Part shown: piece after piece, positions 1 through 11,900 of the stretch
Layout: every line of letters begins with the position of its first letter
Numbering within the stretch: position 1 is the first letter of the stretch
NCBI GenBank assembly: GCA_025738555.1
Contig: JAOVFP010000014.1
Coordinates: 1,612,001-1,676,000 of the forward strand
From: Cyathus striatus
Taxonomy: Eukaryota > Basidiomycota > Agaricomycetes > Agaricales > Nidulariaceae
Direction: 5' to 3'
DNA length: 64,000 nucleotides
Notes under the pieces: generated by a model
Databases searched by the model: none
The model's input: only the letters and a program-made list of their open reading frames with translations
What the model was told of the DNA's origin: nothing
Position numbers and translations under genes: made by a program

Positions 1-3000
1 TTGCAGCAGGATTATAGTTGTTGTGTAGGTTTCCGACGACTCGCACACAACATTCGGTTCGCGGACATACCGGGCCGCTTAATGTCTCGGTCCGTCTTAG
101 GAATGAATGGGTATTACATTCGCGCATACCGAACGATGGCCGTATTTTTACCCGGAAAACCATACCACTACAGGGAAGAATTGTCGTGAATGGGAGGGTA
201 TGAAGTGCCAACAGATGAAAGAAGTACCTTAATTAATTCACATGTTCAATTTGAATGAAAAGCTAATGTGGAGATCGGAAATATTTTGGTACAGGGGCAA
301 TAAGGCTAAGATGAGAATATACCCGGTACCAAGGTTAGAATATTCATGAACGCTCAACCACGTTCTAGTTCCCTATTGTAGTGCAGTCCCTATACTTAAC
401 CGGACGATCATTGTGCATCAATCTTTAGACACGTCACTTCAGCATAGACGAATTTGGACGGAGCTGATTCGGAGGTTCTCTCACTTCACTACTTGCTAGA
501 ACTAATGCTCAGTGGGATATTGAAATAGACGGAGAAAGTACCAGAGAACTTAAAGCTGCAGATTAACAATTAGTGATTTCTACTAAAGTATTGCCGAAAG
601 TTGCACATGACTAACAATCTTTCCTATACAGTAATGGCGTGGAGCTTTACGTCTTAACAAGCTTCGCCTCCTTCTCACCAACTGTCACACCCAGCACTTC
701 ATGACCGACACCCATGCTGGCAAACACATCCCATATGTGGGATCTTGTATACATATACTTCCACGGGATGTAATCATCTCATCCGATGTCTCAAAGTGGC
801 TCAACTTCCTCGCCACGTTGTTTGGATAGCGAAGTTGAATGTTTGCACAACACTATTGCAAGTGTGAAAGAAGAACTCGATATATGTTCTATATTTGTTC
901 CTAGGTCCAGTAACAGAACGTGCTGTAGAGGGAAGAAACATGCACGTTTGATAAATTTGCCGAGGACCAATTACACAAGAAAGTTTAAGATGACGTCGCG
1001 GAGATACTTATTCATGGAGCTTATGTATGCACTGTTGCAAGATGAGGAAAAGCAACCACTACTTATAATCCTGGAAGAAAAGCGAAGGCTTAAGATCGAG
1101 CAGGCTCTTTCGATTCAAACACATTGAATCTGATGAACGATTTTTCAGGCAATATAAGTACTATACATCAAAGCCTACGCCTAACAGCATTTGTATTCCT
1201 CTCCTTCCGCTTTAATGTTCCCTTCTCGAGTGATAACTTAAACTGATGCTTAATTAATTTCCGGAAAGATTCGTGAAGATTGGGAAAGGAAGGTCCCAGG
1301 ACAAGGTGCGGCTGACATATGGTCAGCAAGCCCAAATTACACGAGAGGATTCTATAAATAAGACTAAACCTTTAGAGCAATCGAATGAAAAAACACTTTA
1401 GCACCGTGACACTTTAGGTAGAGGTTCGTGGTTGAATGGACGAGATGGTTGTGAACAGGTGGTGATAGTAATAACGGCGGAGAATGGAGGGACAGAAATG
1501 ATACAGCGGGAAAGAAATAGTACTTGTGATAGGAATTTCTCACCGAAGGCCGACAGTAACACTGACAATGAGTTTACGCATTTCAAAAGAGTAGCTTTGT
1601 CTCAGATATGAATTGAACTGCTTGAGCATTAATAAACCTCTTCATCTATCAGAGGTTTAGATGAGGGAAAGTTGACTGAATTCACACACATAAAGATGAA
1701 AATATACTTTATCCTAGTGCTTCGTTAGTTGTCTGCTGCTGGGGCCTTGTCTCTAATGATTTACTAAAATGAGCGTTATTTCAATCGATACCAAGTTGTA
1801 TTTTCCTTGTTTTGATTTTACGATATTCAACCGATCAACCAGTCACTCTGCCAGGTAACAAGATAAATGTGATCTCGAACAACGTATTCCACGCCAACCC
1901 ATTGCTTTCCTCGGGGGGTGCTCTCGACCTGTCTACACGTGGATCCCCGGTCCGTCCGCGGATCGAAGTCAACAATAAAAATAAACGCCTGTTAATTATA
2001 ATCTGTGCGCAGTAAGTAAGCTTCGTCATGGGTACGTAACGTGGCGACTGGTATTCATCTACGTCGTCGACAGCTCTCCGAAAATCGGCCATATATTTGT
2101 CATGGATTCAGATCCTTAACTTGCATGACCAGCGAAAATCCGACGACTATTACCACATATCTACACTAACATACTCGTGAAGTGGTATGACTTTCGACGA
2201 CATAACTCGGGTCGTCTATACGCGGACCGGGAACCATGTTTGAGGAAAGATGAGTACCTTAAAGTATGGAACTTTTTCATGTAAGTATTTCATGGGAAAT
2301 GGATGTACGTTATCTCGCGCTTGCACTATATTGTCATTTTATAACTTGGATCTAGAGCTGCAGCACCATGAGAAAAAGCTCTAGCGTATCAGCTGCGCCA
2401 GCCATTCGTTCCTGCAACGTACACCCTCTCTACAGTAGGTCTCGCACTGGCCATCCGCACTTCATTTCCACGTGCAATTTACTCCATTACACGTTCCTAT
2501 CCTACATGGCGCTCATTAATCACGCGTTCGTAAAGCATATAGTGAACACGGACTTGAACGATATCGCAATCCGCTACCAGAGTCCTGAAAGGGGGTCAGT
2601 TCCGAGTTAAAGAGGACGTGGGTCAAGATAGTATTATTGCGTGTGCCTTCTTCAACCTTCCCCGCAGGATGTGCACCCGGCATACCGTCGTCTAGGGTTG
2701 GGACGGTATCACCTCATCAAGGCTCTCTTTGCGCACATCCTTAAGTACAGTGCATATTGTGCACCAGAAAGTGACGCAGGGTTACCGGAATCATCCTTTC
2801 AACGTCTTCGTATCACCGTGGAGCTGTAAGGATGTACGAGCAACATGGGTGGGAAGCGACGAGGGCAGAGGTGCCTGTATGATACATTATACAGTTCTAT
2901 TTGATCATTATGAGACGTAAGATGGGCGTTACTTAAATTTAGTCCGTGCGTAGCATGATGCTGGTGATACAGCGATTTCGAGTGGGACGAAATGTTGTAA

Positions 3001-3672
3001 TCCTCTTCCAAAGGATTTGTACTACACATTGAAGAGAGCCGAAGTATCCCCTTCATTCGACCCAAACACGTAAACTGTTTAACTTATCGCCCTTGCAGAG
3101 AGGAGATTAGCGGGTAATTTCTACTTCTTCTTATCAACCAACCCTTCAGACACCTTGTTAGAACACTTTTACTTTGCATCTGAATCTCTTACATTTTACG
3201 TGCATCAAGCTGATACGGTGATGACTATATGTAGACGTTCTCGAGTGCAATTAACCTTTAGCGTGTTCCATGTAATCTGGCGTATTCCGTGAGTACTGTA
3301 GACGAAAATCGGAGTCAATCAGCTAGGCTGCACGAAAAGGAGAACAGACCAAGGTCTACGCGTAGTCACTAGTCAGTAATAGTCAGAGACAAAGTCGGAA
3401 GATGTGACGTACGTTGACTTTCAAACCACGTTCTGAATCTGAAGCACTTACATTGTTCTACAATCATGGCGATATAGACCAGTGCTACAGGCTGAGAGAC
3501 TGATTTGGTGGTTGTGAGGAGCATCGATGGAGGGCAGCCTAATGACGCCAGCAAAAGAATGGGGAGTTGAGCGCACGGTGACACGATTGAGTGGCACACT
3601 CGAGTTGCGATATCTTAATTGAGCTTGGAAGAAAAGAGTGCATCATGATGGAGTGGGGAGCACTTGTATAGC
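1..3672. other. No supported gene; intergenic
   Basis: Only short, overlapping open frames are present, with no recognisable domain. The longest of interest is a 113-codon plus-strand frame at 786-1127, basic and rich in Arg/Lys towards its C-terminus. It resembles no family I know and has no visible intron structure, so I do not call it a gene. I saw no repeat with a clear partner elsewhere in the window and no RNA gene in this stretch. Confidence 0.6.
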
Positions 3673-3676
3673 TCTG

Positions 3677-4235
3677 GTATGGAAAGCCGGACAACCACGC
3701 TCAACTAGATCAAAACAGTTGAACTCCGACCTTCGGCAAGACGGCAGTCGCTTAGATATGTTCTTAAGCGCATCTTGTTCGGCCAGAATTTCGGTTAACC
3801 GCTTAGTCCAAGCTTCTAGTCCTACTGTATTCGGATGCAAATGTAAGACTTGGTATTACAATAGAGTACTATACCATGAGTCATTAATAATTATTTTGTA
3901 CATTCACTTAAGTTCGATAGATACAATTGAGAAATAAGATGTTAAAAAAGTGTCTATGTAGTATATACCTAGCTTTGAGATGAAATCCTGCAATGATAAG
4001 TGTGACTCATAACCTGAAAAAGCATACAAAGTGCAGTAGCATGTGTCTACTGCTATTTTTCTAGTGATTTGTTGGAATAGGGTTGATCATGTCTGCAAGA
4101 ATAGTCCACTGGATTTGTGTGTGATAGCTTGATGTGCACAGCAGGAGTTGAACTTGAGACCGAATGCGTGGGAAATTATCACGTGATATAAAAGTCACGA
4201 GCGTCGTTTCCATGGAGGAAATGACGCTCGTGACT
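3677..4235 (+). repeat. Left arm of the foldback element
   Basis: This arm pairs with 6076-6634. By eye I see only two substitutions over the arm, and both are C/T-type differences at CpG sites. The inner end (about 4191-4235) is itself a palindrome centred on CCATGG, containing the string GTCACGAGCGTCGTTTCC and its complement. Read on the minus strand, 3840-3677 is an open frame of about 54 codons that runs outward through the arm end. Confidence 0.85.
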
Positions 4236-4749
4236 TACTCAAGTGTTGAGCTAGGTGCATTCTTTACAACGCTGGCACATTGATTTTCATTCATATTATA
4301 AATACATCATTTCTTATGTTCATTTAGAGATTGCATATTTCAATAGAAGTACTGTAGATTGTTTCAAGTGGTAATAATACCTATCTACAGAGCTACTCTA
4401 ATTGAAGTATCTGCAAGTACATATACTTGTGGGTACCAAAAGTGATGGCAGTTCCCACATGACAGGAGAGCAGTTCCTCATATATTTTAAGTTTAGCATC
4501 ACATGTACAGCTTGGAATGACTTGATACTTTATTATTATGTACTATATGATGTATGAAATATATATGTAAATTTACATGTTTATAAGTCTATTTTATACC
4601 ACAATACAGGCTGTTTTTTAGAAATATCACAATCACATTGAGGATCAATTAATTGCTTTACAGAGCTTTTTGTAGAATTTGAAATGCTCCACTATTTCTC
4701 TTATACATAGTCCTAACTACATAACATATATTAGTCAAGTTATATATAT

Positions 4750-5882
4750 TATGCACCATATGGTGACCCACAATTAGAGTTGTAATATTCAGCAAACATC
4801 ATTGATTCATGAGCTTCATCCTCCACTATTGGATATCTACCTCCAATTGAATGAGTAGCAGTGTAATTTGAGATCTGTCTGGCAGAGCTTCTTGCTGAAA
4901 GTACCAAAAAGTCCTTCTCTTTAATGGACCCTTGTCCTGGTACACTAACTATCAATCATCTTGAGTCTATTGGTATTGGAGCTTGTAAAACTGCACATAA
5001 AGGGCTCCTTAAACTCACTCCAATAGTGGAATCTGGCCTTGGAGATACATTAAACCAGCCCATTGCTGTAAAGTGAGTTTACTTTCAGGATAATATAAAA
5101 AGTACAAAAAATAGCTCTTCTCAGACAGGACTATCAATTGGATGGTTTGCAATTGATTCAGAGCTCACAAAGACACTAGTCAAGGCCAATGTTACCTACT
5201 GGGCAGCATCTCTACTGTCTTATTCATATTCATACATCTCACAGGTGATATCAACCAAAGGAGAGCCTCCTTTTGAAATCCCTGAGATATGCTTTGTGAA
5301 GGCTGGTGCTTGCATTGTTTATGACACTGCTGGTAGTAAGCCTGGTGGAAAGTCAGCAATGATGCACAATGTCTACTTTCTGGAAGAGTTCATCAAGAAT
5401 GAAGGGAATGACTTCATAAAATTCATTCACAATGGTTCTGCTCATCCTCTTCTAGATGAAAGTGATCCACTTTATGCCATTGCAAAATTTCTCTGTTTCA
5501 TGCAGCATATTCAGTATGAAAAAACAGATTCCTTGGTATATGTATCAGATCTACAAGGTGTGCAGTTTTACCATTTTATTTTGAGTGTTCTTATATAATT
5601 TTTTTATAATACAGGGAGTGCCACACTTTTATCTGACCCACAAATAATGACTGCACTGTGAGTTTATTTTTCAGCTACTCAAAGAGATAGAGTAACATTT
5701 CAATTAAGATCACTTGAAGATGATGCCACCCTGTTTGGCCAGGGAAATGTGGGTTCCACATTCAATAATTTTGCATCTGACATATTTGCAACAATTACTG
5801 TGAATGGTTTAATGTAACAACTCTCAATACAGCATCAAAATCTAGTGCCTTGCATGCTGTTACAAATTTGGAGTCATGTTAA
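4750..5882 (+). pseudogene. Decayed alpha-kinase (atypical kinase) gene
   Basis: The plus strand encodes recognisable alpha-kinase blocks: an N-lobe with the putative ATP-binding lysine in PIAVK near 5070, a central block at 5245-5560 ending YVSDLQG, a next exon starting SATLLSDPQIMTA (after an intron at about 5561-5615), then LFGQGNV and the zinc-binding-like ICNNYCEWF near 5800. It is broken. In-frame TGA stops occur at about 4809, 4850 and 5071 where CGA (Arg) would be expected, TAA stops occur where CAA would fit, and there is a one-base frameshift near 5790. The pattern suits C-to-T decay at CpG sites. Alpha-kinases are a known expanded family in Agaricomycetes. The true 5' end is not resolved. 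Confidence 0.8.
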
Positions 5883-6075
5883 GGATCTGTATGTCCTTTT
5901 TATATGAGCTTGTAGGTACTTTGATTAGAATCACTCCATAAATGGGTCAATTATCTACTATTATGTTTGAAACAATCTATAGTACCTTCAGTGAATTGTG
6001 CAATTTCCAAACAATGCATTACTGAATGATAATATTAATGGAGACAGTACTTGGTGAAAAATTAATTGTTATAAA

Positions 6076-6634
6076 GGTCACGAGCGTCGTTTCCTCCATG
6101 GAAACGACGCTCGTGACTTTTATATCACGTGATAATTTCCCACGCATTCGGTCTCAAGTTCAACTCCTGCTGTGCACATCAAGCTATCACACACAAATCC
6201 AGTGGACTATTCTTGCAGACATGATCAACCCTATTCCAACAAATCACTAGAAAAATAGCAGTAGACACATGCTACTGCACTTTGTATGCTTTTTCAGGTT
6301 ATGAGTCACACTTATCATTGCAGGATTTCATCTCAAAGCTAGGTATATACTACATAGACACTTTTTTAACATCTTATTTCTCAATTGTATCTATCGAACT
6401 TAAGTGAATGTACAAAATAATTATTAATGACTCATGGTATAGTACTCTATTGTAATACCAAGTCTTACATTTGCATCCGAATACAGTAGGACTAGAAGCT
6501 TGGACTAAGCGGTTAACTGAAATTCTGGCCGAACAAGATGTGCTTAAGAACATATCTAAGCGACTGCCGTCTTGCCGAAGGTCGGAGTTCAACTGTTTTG
6601 ATCTAGTTGAGCGTGGTTGTCCGGCTTTCCATAC
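6076..6634 (-). repeat. Right arm of the foldback element
   Basis: Inverted copy of 3677-4235. An outward-reading frame on the plus strand starts at 6471 with MHPNTVGLEAWTKRL and crosses the arm end; the left arm encodes the same peptide on the minus strand with one Ala/Val difference caused by a CpG transition. The coding-like look of this stretch suggests that a piece of a host gene was captured in the arm, but I do not recognise the protein. Confidence 0.83.
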
Positions 6635-6638
6635 TCTG

Positions 6639-8529
6639 GTCAAGCTCTGGAGTAAAGGACTGGTAATAACTGGTTGAAGTTGGTTAGGGTTCGTTTTCAT
6701 TGTTTCTCACGCTAGGTTGTGCCGCTTGTGCGTGATGAAAATGAACGGCAGCTGCTGCGGCCCGCGGGCCGGTCGCAAAGCGCCGTATTAAGCAGAATTT
6801 AGCGCCGAGGCGTCTTGCCATGCCATAAACGATGGTACACATCTTCAACAGGCCATGTTCCACGACTCCTCTGTTACGTTGACTAGGTAGACTTAGGTAT
6901 CCAGCAGGCCTGAATAAAAGTCCTGGTCTTCGACATAGGCATTTGGCGAAGTTTCAGGGGTCCTGAATAATCCCAATATCACGTGAACCGAAGTAAATAC
7001 CGGCTCGGCAGTTTTATTTTGATAAAGGAATAGGGCCGGCAAGCGGCAAAGCCCACTACCCTGTAGAGCAGGCATTCTGCCTGTACCGTAAAATCGGCCT
7101 CGTGTCGGTTTTTAATAGTTCACTCGTTTACATGTTTCTGTACCTATTTAAGTACAGTACTCGACGTTCTTTGAATACAGGTTCCTTTCTCCCCCTTCTC
7201 ACATTCTCAACGAACCTCACTAGGACCTGAGGATAGACGGATGTGCTATCTGCTCGCAATTTCTTTGTCAAGAAATTCCTTCAGCCAGAAATCTTCTTCC
7301 ACAACCCACTTGGTTAACTTTTCAATACCTTGACTCAAGCCTATTCCAAGCATAGTTGTGAAGCTAAACGACCAATTTGAACAAATGTAACTGTAGTAAT
7401 AATAAATATTGACACAAGCTGAATCTTGATACCTAATTTTTATTATATTTGTCATAATACTGTAGTAGTAAGTAGTAACACACCGACTATGTGGTTGTAT
7501 AATGGAATATGAGTTATCATATATCATATATCATTCACTACTATAACATATGTTTCATGTTTACCCTATATCTCGTACCGCCAAGAAAAATGACTGGGGT
7601 CAAAATGTGGTGGTGAGTATGTCATTCCATTGAGGGAGTTGAACATTGTTGAATGAGAGGCCTGAGATCTTTCAGTGTTAAGGGTGGATCGTGTAAAGGA
7701 AGGGCTGAGGAGAATAGTAATAGCACGAGTTGTTATATACTCGCTGTAATGTCAGGTTTACGAGTCCTTTTAGTCCTCATGTGTTAAATTTGATGTTAAG
7801 CATTAATCCGCATTCTAAATGAACCATGACAATGACTGGTACCTCCAGGATTACACAAGGCATATGTATGATGTTCGAGCTAGCGCAGAGAAGAGTTCAT
7901 TGAGATTCTTAGACGCCTAGTAGAAGCTGGTGAGATGAGGAGTTTAAAGTACGCAATGTGATGGGTACTAGGTAGACACTGAACAGAAAGGATCGTGATT
8001 AGAAGTGAACGTATTTGGGACTGTACTTGTGGACTGAAAAAGACAATAAGTACAACCAATACAAGGCTGCAGGGAACATGAACCTTCCGATTCCTCGCTA
8101 TGTATCTTGCACTGCTTAACGTCCCTGGAAGGCCTAGAGGTAAATAGGAAGGGCTGTAGATGGATGAGAATTGATGTGGAAGAAGTAGGTCATGTACTCG
8201 AAGACTTGAACTTGAAGAAATATGGGAAAGTGAGCATAACTGAGATATCCAGTCACCAGTGCATGTATATGTAGTCGAATCTCGATGGTATCTTGATGAT
8301 AAAAGTTGTCCATACACCTTTAGAAACATTATAGTATGAAATGGTTTCATATTGATTTTGCACATTAAAATCCACTCACGATAAAGAAACTAGTCTCCTC
8401 TATTTACTTTGTAATATCAGTGACTGGGCTGTCAAAGGTCTGAGGTTCTTAAGCATGGTGCTGGTGGAGGAGAACAGGCCTAGGAGAACAAGGAGAAACT
8501 AGTGTGACACATTCATCACAAGAATTCAG
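6639..8529. other. No supported gene; intergenic
   Basis: AT-rich spacer with short unrelated frames. A minus-strand frame of 161 codons at 7880-8365 has no recognisable domain, low-complexity Ser/Leu composition and no support from neighbouring exons. A small palindrome (GAGCAGGCATTCTGCCTG, about 7064-7081) recurs in related form near 34325, but it is too short to assign to an element. Confidence 0.55.
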
Positions 8530-8643
8530 ATCGGCTTCAGCCAATCAAGTTGAGATCTTATCCAAGATCCTCAAATTACTATATCCGGAGGTTCAAACAT
8601 CCCTAAAACCCAACTACCTTAAAAGGTAGTGGGAATTATTGTC
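8530..8643 (+). repeat. Dispersed ~115-bp repeat, copy 1
   Basis: The segment runs from CGGCTTCAGCCAATCA-like sequence to a terminal hairpin (CTACCTTAAAAGGTAG) followed by TGGGAATTA. It matches the reverse complement of 19010-19125 over most of its length and shares architecture with a more divergent copy at 25200-25312. Copies 1 and 2 face each other across the two ClpB-like genes. No coding content was recognised. Confidence 0.65.
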
Positions 8644-8993
8644 AGAGTTCAGATGGTAGAGGCCACTGCTAATGTTAGTGTTCAGAAAGTTCGGAGACCA
8701 TGTAGACCAAATGGAAGAAGATTTCCGAAAAGGCACAGACAGATGTCCACAAGATGGCGTGGAACTTGCGCGGAACATCTCTCCATTGGCGCATATCTCT
8801 GTATATACGTGATTGCTTCTGCTCTTAGCTACTATTTTTTACCACCGGAATACAACCAAAACGCCATAGGAATCCGCAAAACACATACTTCTGTAAGGTT
8901 GAGAGAGAAAAAGTGCGCTATCCGTTTTATCTCCACAAATATATAAAATATCTAGATAAGCAGTATCAGGGCAGTATGAAGCACATTCATAAC

Positions 8994-11900
8994 TTATACT
9001 AAACGCGGTTGCACAATACTCAACCCACCTCCCTCCGGATCCAAGCTCAACACAAGCCTGATATCTCTCCTCCGATTGTTCAAATCCGGAAAGCGATCCA
9101 TCACCTCGCGCTTTATAACCCGATCTATTTCCCGAGCCCCGTTCTGTTCTGAATAAGCTTTACCAGCAAGATATCTCAATGCCGGACGTTCAACTTCGAA
9201 GCGTACTCCCCGAGCCTTCACCAATTCCTTTACTCGCTCCGTACGTCTTTCCAATATAGTTTGTATGTTTCTTTGCGACAAAGTATTCTTTAGCAATAAA
9301 TAAAGTAAGTTACCTGATATTTTTAATAGGTAAGGTTATACTCACGAAGAAAACAATCCTGTCCATTCGATCTAGGATCTCGTCCGAGAACGAAAATTCA
9401 GAATGAGATCTCAGGATATTTTTCTTATCTTCTTCAGAAAGGGTCGATGTGTTATCTGACTCTCGTGAGAGTGTTGTCGTCAACACCAAAATACAGTTTC
9501 TATAAACAAGGTTAACGATTCGGATAATCCACCACATTCGATTACTTACCTGAAATCAACAGGACCTCCGTCTGCATCCAGAAGAAACCCTTTATCTATC
9601 ACAGCCTGTATCTTGTGACGGAATTCAATGCAAGTTAATTCAAAACTAAAGTGAAGTGGGTCGTCGTTGGGCAGCCAGGCTAAAGTGCGGGAACTTACTG
9701 GTCAATAAGGATCACGCTAAAGGGCTTGCGTTTGACGCATTCCGTCAAAATACCAGCTTGGCTGTGCTGGCTGCAAGAAGGCGTCCCAATCTATTGTAAA
9801 CATACTAAGTAACTGACACTGTCTTGCCAAAAATCCACCTACCAAACGTTCAATTGACATCGGATTACTGTATTCGCTTCCATTGATCCGTAAAAGCCTG
9901 TTGTTGGACTTGAAGAGCAACTTCGCTAGCTATCCGAATTAGATTCTGGTTAGCATGAACTGTTATATGTACAGTTTACATAGAGCGCTTACTTGCTCCA
10001 CCACGAACGTCTTCCCGCACCCTGAAGGACCGACAAGGAGCAATGTCGCCGTGGGACGCTGTCGATCTTGCAGGCCTACTCGGAGTAAATTCACAGCTTC
10101 ACAAAGAGCGTCCACGGCTTCCTTTTGGTTTATAACCTAGTGATTGATTATCGTAAGACTGTATTCTTAACAATACTCCATGAATTGAAATTGTATTATT
10201 CACCTCCTGATTAAGCTTACTCCGAAGATCGAAATGCTCATCGGCCGAAGAAGCCGACTGAAGCGGTATTCGTGTTTGCTGGGACACAATGCTAGCGATA
10301 AACTCCGGTGTGACTTCGTCTGGCTCGGACACGGCTAGAGAAGGATCATGTTGCAGACGTTTTAAAATGTCTAATATTTCCTTTGTCGCAGAACGGATAT
10401 CCTTCAATCGAGCACTTCATTCAGTTAGCATGTATATTTACCTTTTGAAAGGAAAACGTGTCCTTACTGTTGTTGGTTTTTTGCTTGTCGCTGAAGGATT
10501 TCTTCAAGCTGTCTATACGCTTTTTCCCTTTTGAATCTAACCTGCTTCTCCTTACTATGTACATCTGAGGCTAGCTTATACTCCCCCTTTATCTTTCGGA
10601 GCTCTTCGTTGACAGCTGCTAGAGCCATTCTTGCATCGTTGGTTCCAGGAGAATGTTGAACTTCCATCTGTAATATGTCAGAAAATTCGACTATTTTCAC
10701 CATTTAAAGTTATACAACCTCGAGAGACCTCTTAGCGAGCTCAAGGGAATTCTGCTTCGTCTCTTGTTCAGTCATAGAAGGAGGTTTGGTCTCCTTTCTC
10801 AGCTTTAGAAACGAGCAGGCCTCATCCACGACATCTATAGCGGAATCTGGAAGCCTAAATAGTCATGTTAGACGATATCCTAACATCTCATGCACTGTGC
10901 CCTACCTGCGAGATGCAATATATCGGTTGGCCAGCTCGGACGCCTCTATAATCGCACTATCCGTTATGCTAATCAGATGGTATTCTTCCAAGGATCGCTT
11001 CAGTGCTCGGAGGATTGAAACGGTTTGTAGAACACTGGGTTCGCATACAGGTATCTATGTTCTAGGTTAATAAATCAATTTTAATCAAATATCAAAACAC
11101 TGACTAATGTAAATCTCCTGATCAGCGCGCTATCGGATTCCATGTAACGTGTATAGTCGCTCATAGTTGTTGCGCCGAAGCACCGCAACTTTCCGCTGGC
11201 CAGTAAAGGTTTCATTAAATTCGCTGCATCCCTGGATACTGTAAGCAAGGTTTTATTCATGGACAAAGAAATGTGTGGCTACATACATTCCGCCTGTACC
11301 ACCTGTAACCCGTCCGGTCATTATCAAGTGTATATCGTCGATATGGAGTATTATTGGGACACCCTCATCGTTCGCATCGGCTACTTCTGTTAAAATATCA
11401 ATAGGCGTTTTTAGCACGAGCATGTACTATAGTAATACCTTTCATGATGGCTTTGACTCTCTGCATATTAACGTGATTAACTACTTGTATCCACCACTAA
11501 ATATGTCACTCACCATCTCCATCTTTCCATGACACGACGTGCTAGACAGCAAAGATCCCATATCCAGGCTAAATATCCTTGCATTGAGATTTGCAGGTAT
11601 ACAATCTTGACGCGTTATCCGAATGGCAAGCGCGTGAGCGATTGCAGTCTTTCCAACCCCGGCGTCTCCTGTTAATCAAACACGTTGGAAAGTGCAACTA
11701 CTGGAAAAAATTACTTTACTCACCAACAAGTATTGCGTTATTATTCTTTCTACATTCCCGTGTTAGTGTATTACACTTGTACTAAGTCATTTTCACGCGT
11801 ACCTTCGTGATAGGATAACTATAAGACGTCGAAGTTCATCTTCCTAGAAGACGTTACGTTAAGTATCAAAGAGGATCCAAGTAGCTACATAAATATGTAC

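Larger units (their letters stand above)
3677..6634. mobile_element. Foldback (long inverted repeat) element with dead alpha-kinase core
   Basis: Two arms of about 559 bp (3677-4235 and 6076-6634) are inverted copies of each other and flank a 1.84 kb interior. The outer ends read GTATGGAAAGCCGG and CCGGCTTTCCATAC. The tetranucleotide TCTG lies immediately outside both ends (3673-3676 and 6635-6638) and may be a short target-site duplication. The arms contain roughly 15-20 CpG dinucleotides, while I found none between about 4272 and 6077. The interior holds a decayed alpha-kinase gene. No transposase was recognised, so the element is non-autonomous or of an unfamiliar class. Alternatively, two copies of a 559-bp repeat may have inserted in opposite orientation. 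Confidence 0.8.

Noticed and set aside
786..1127. 113-codon basic plus-strand frame
   Set aside because: Protein-like in part (LLQDEEKQPLLIILEEKRR) but without homology I recognise, introns or neighbours; insufficient for a gene call.
7880..8365. 161-codon minus-strand frame
   Set aside because: No domain, biased Ser/Leu composition and no exon partners; it looks like chance.
8585..8645. Helitron 3' end suggested by the hairpin of the dispersed repeat
   Set aside because: The hairpin is followed by TGGGAATTA rather than a CTRR terminus, and no Rep/helicase gene is near.
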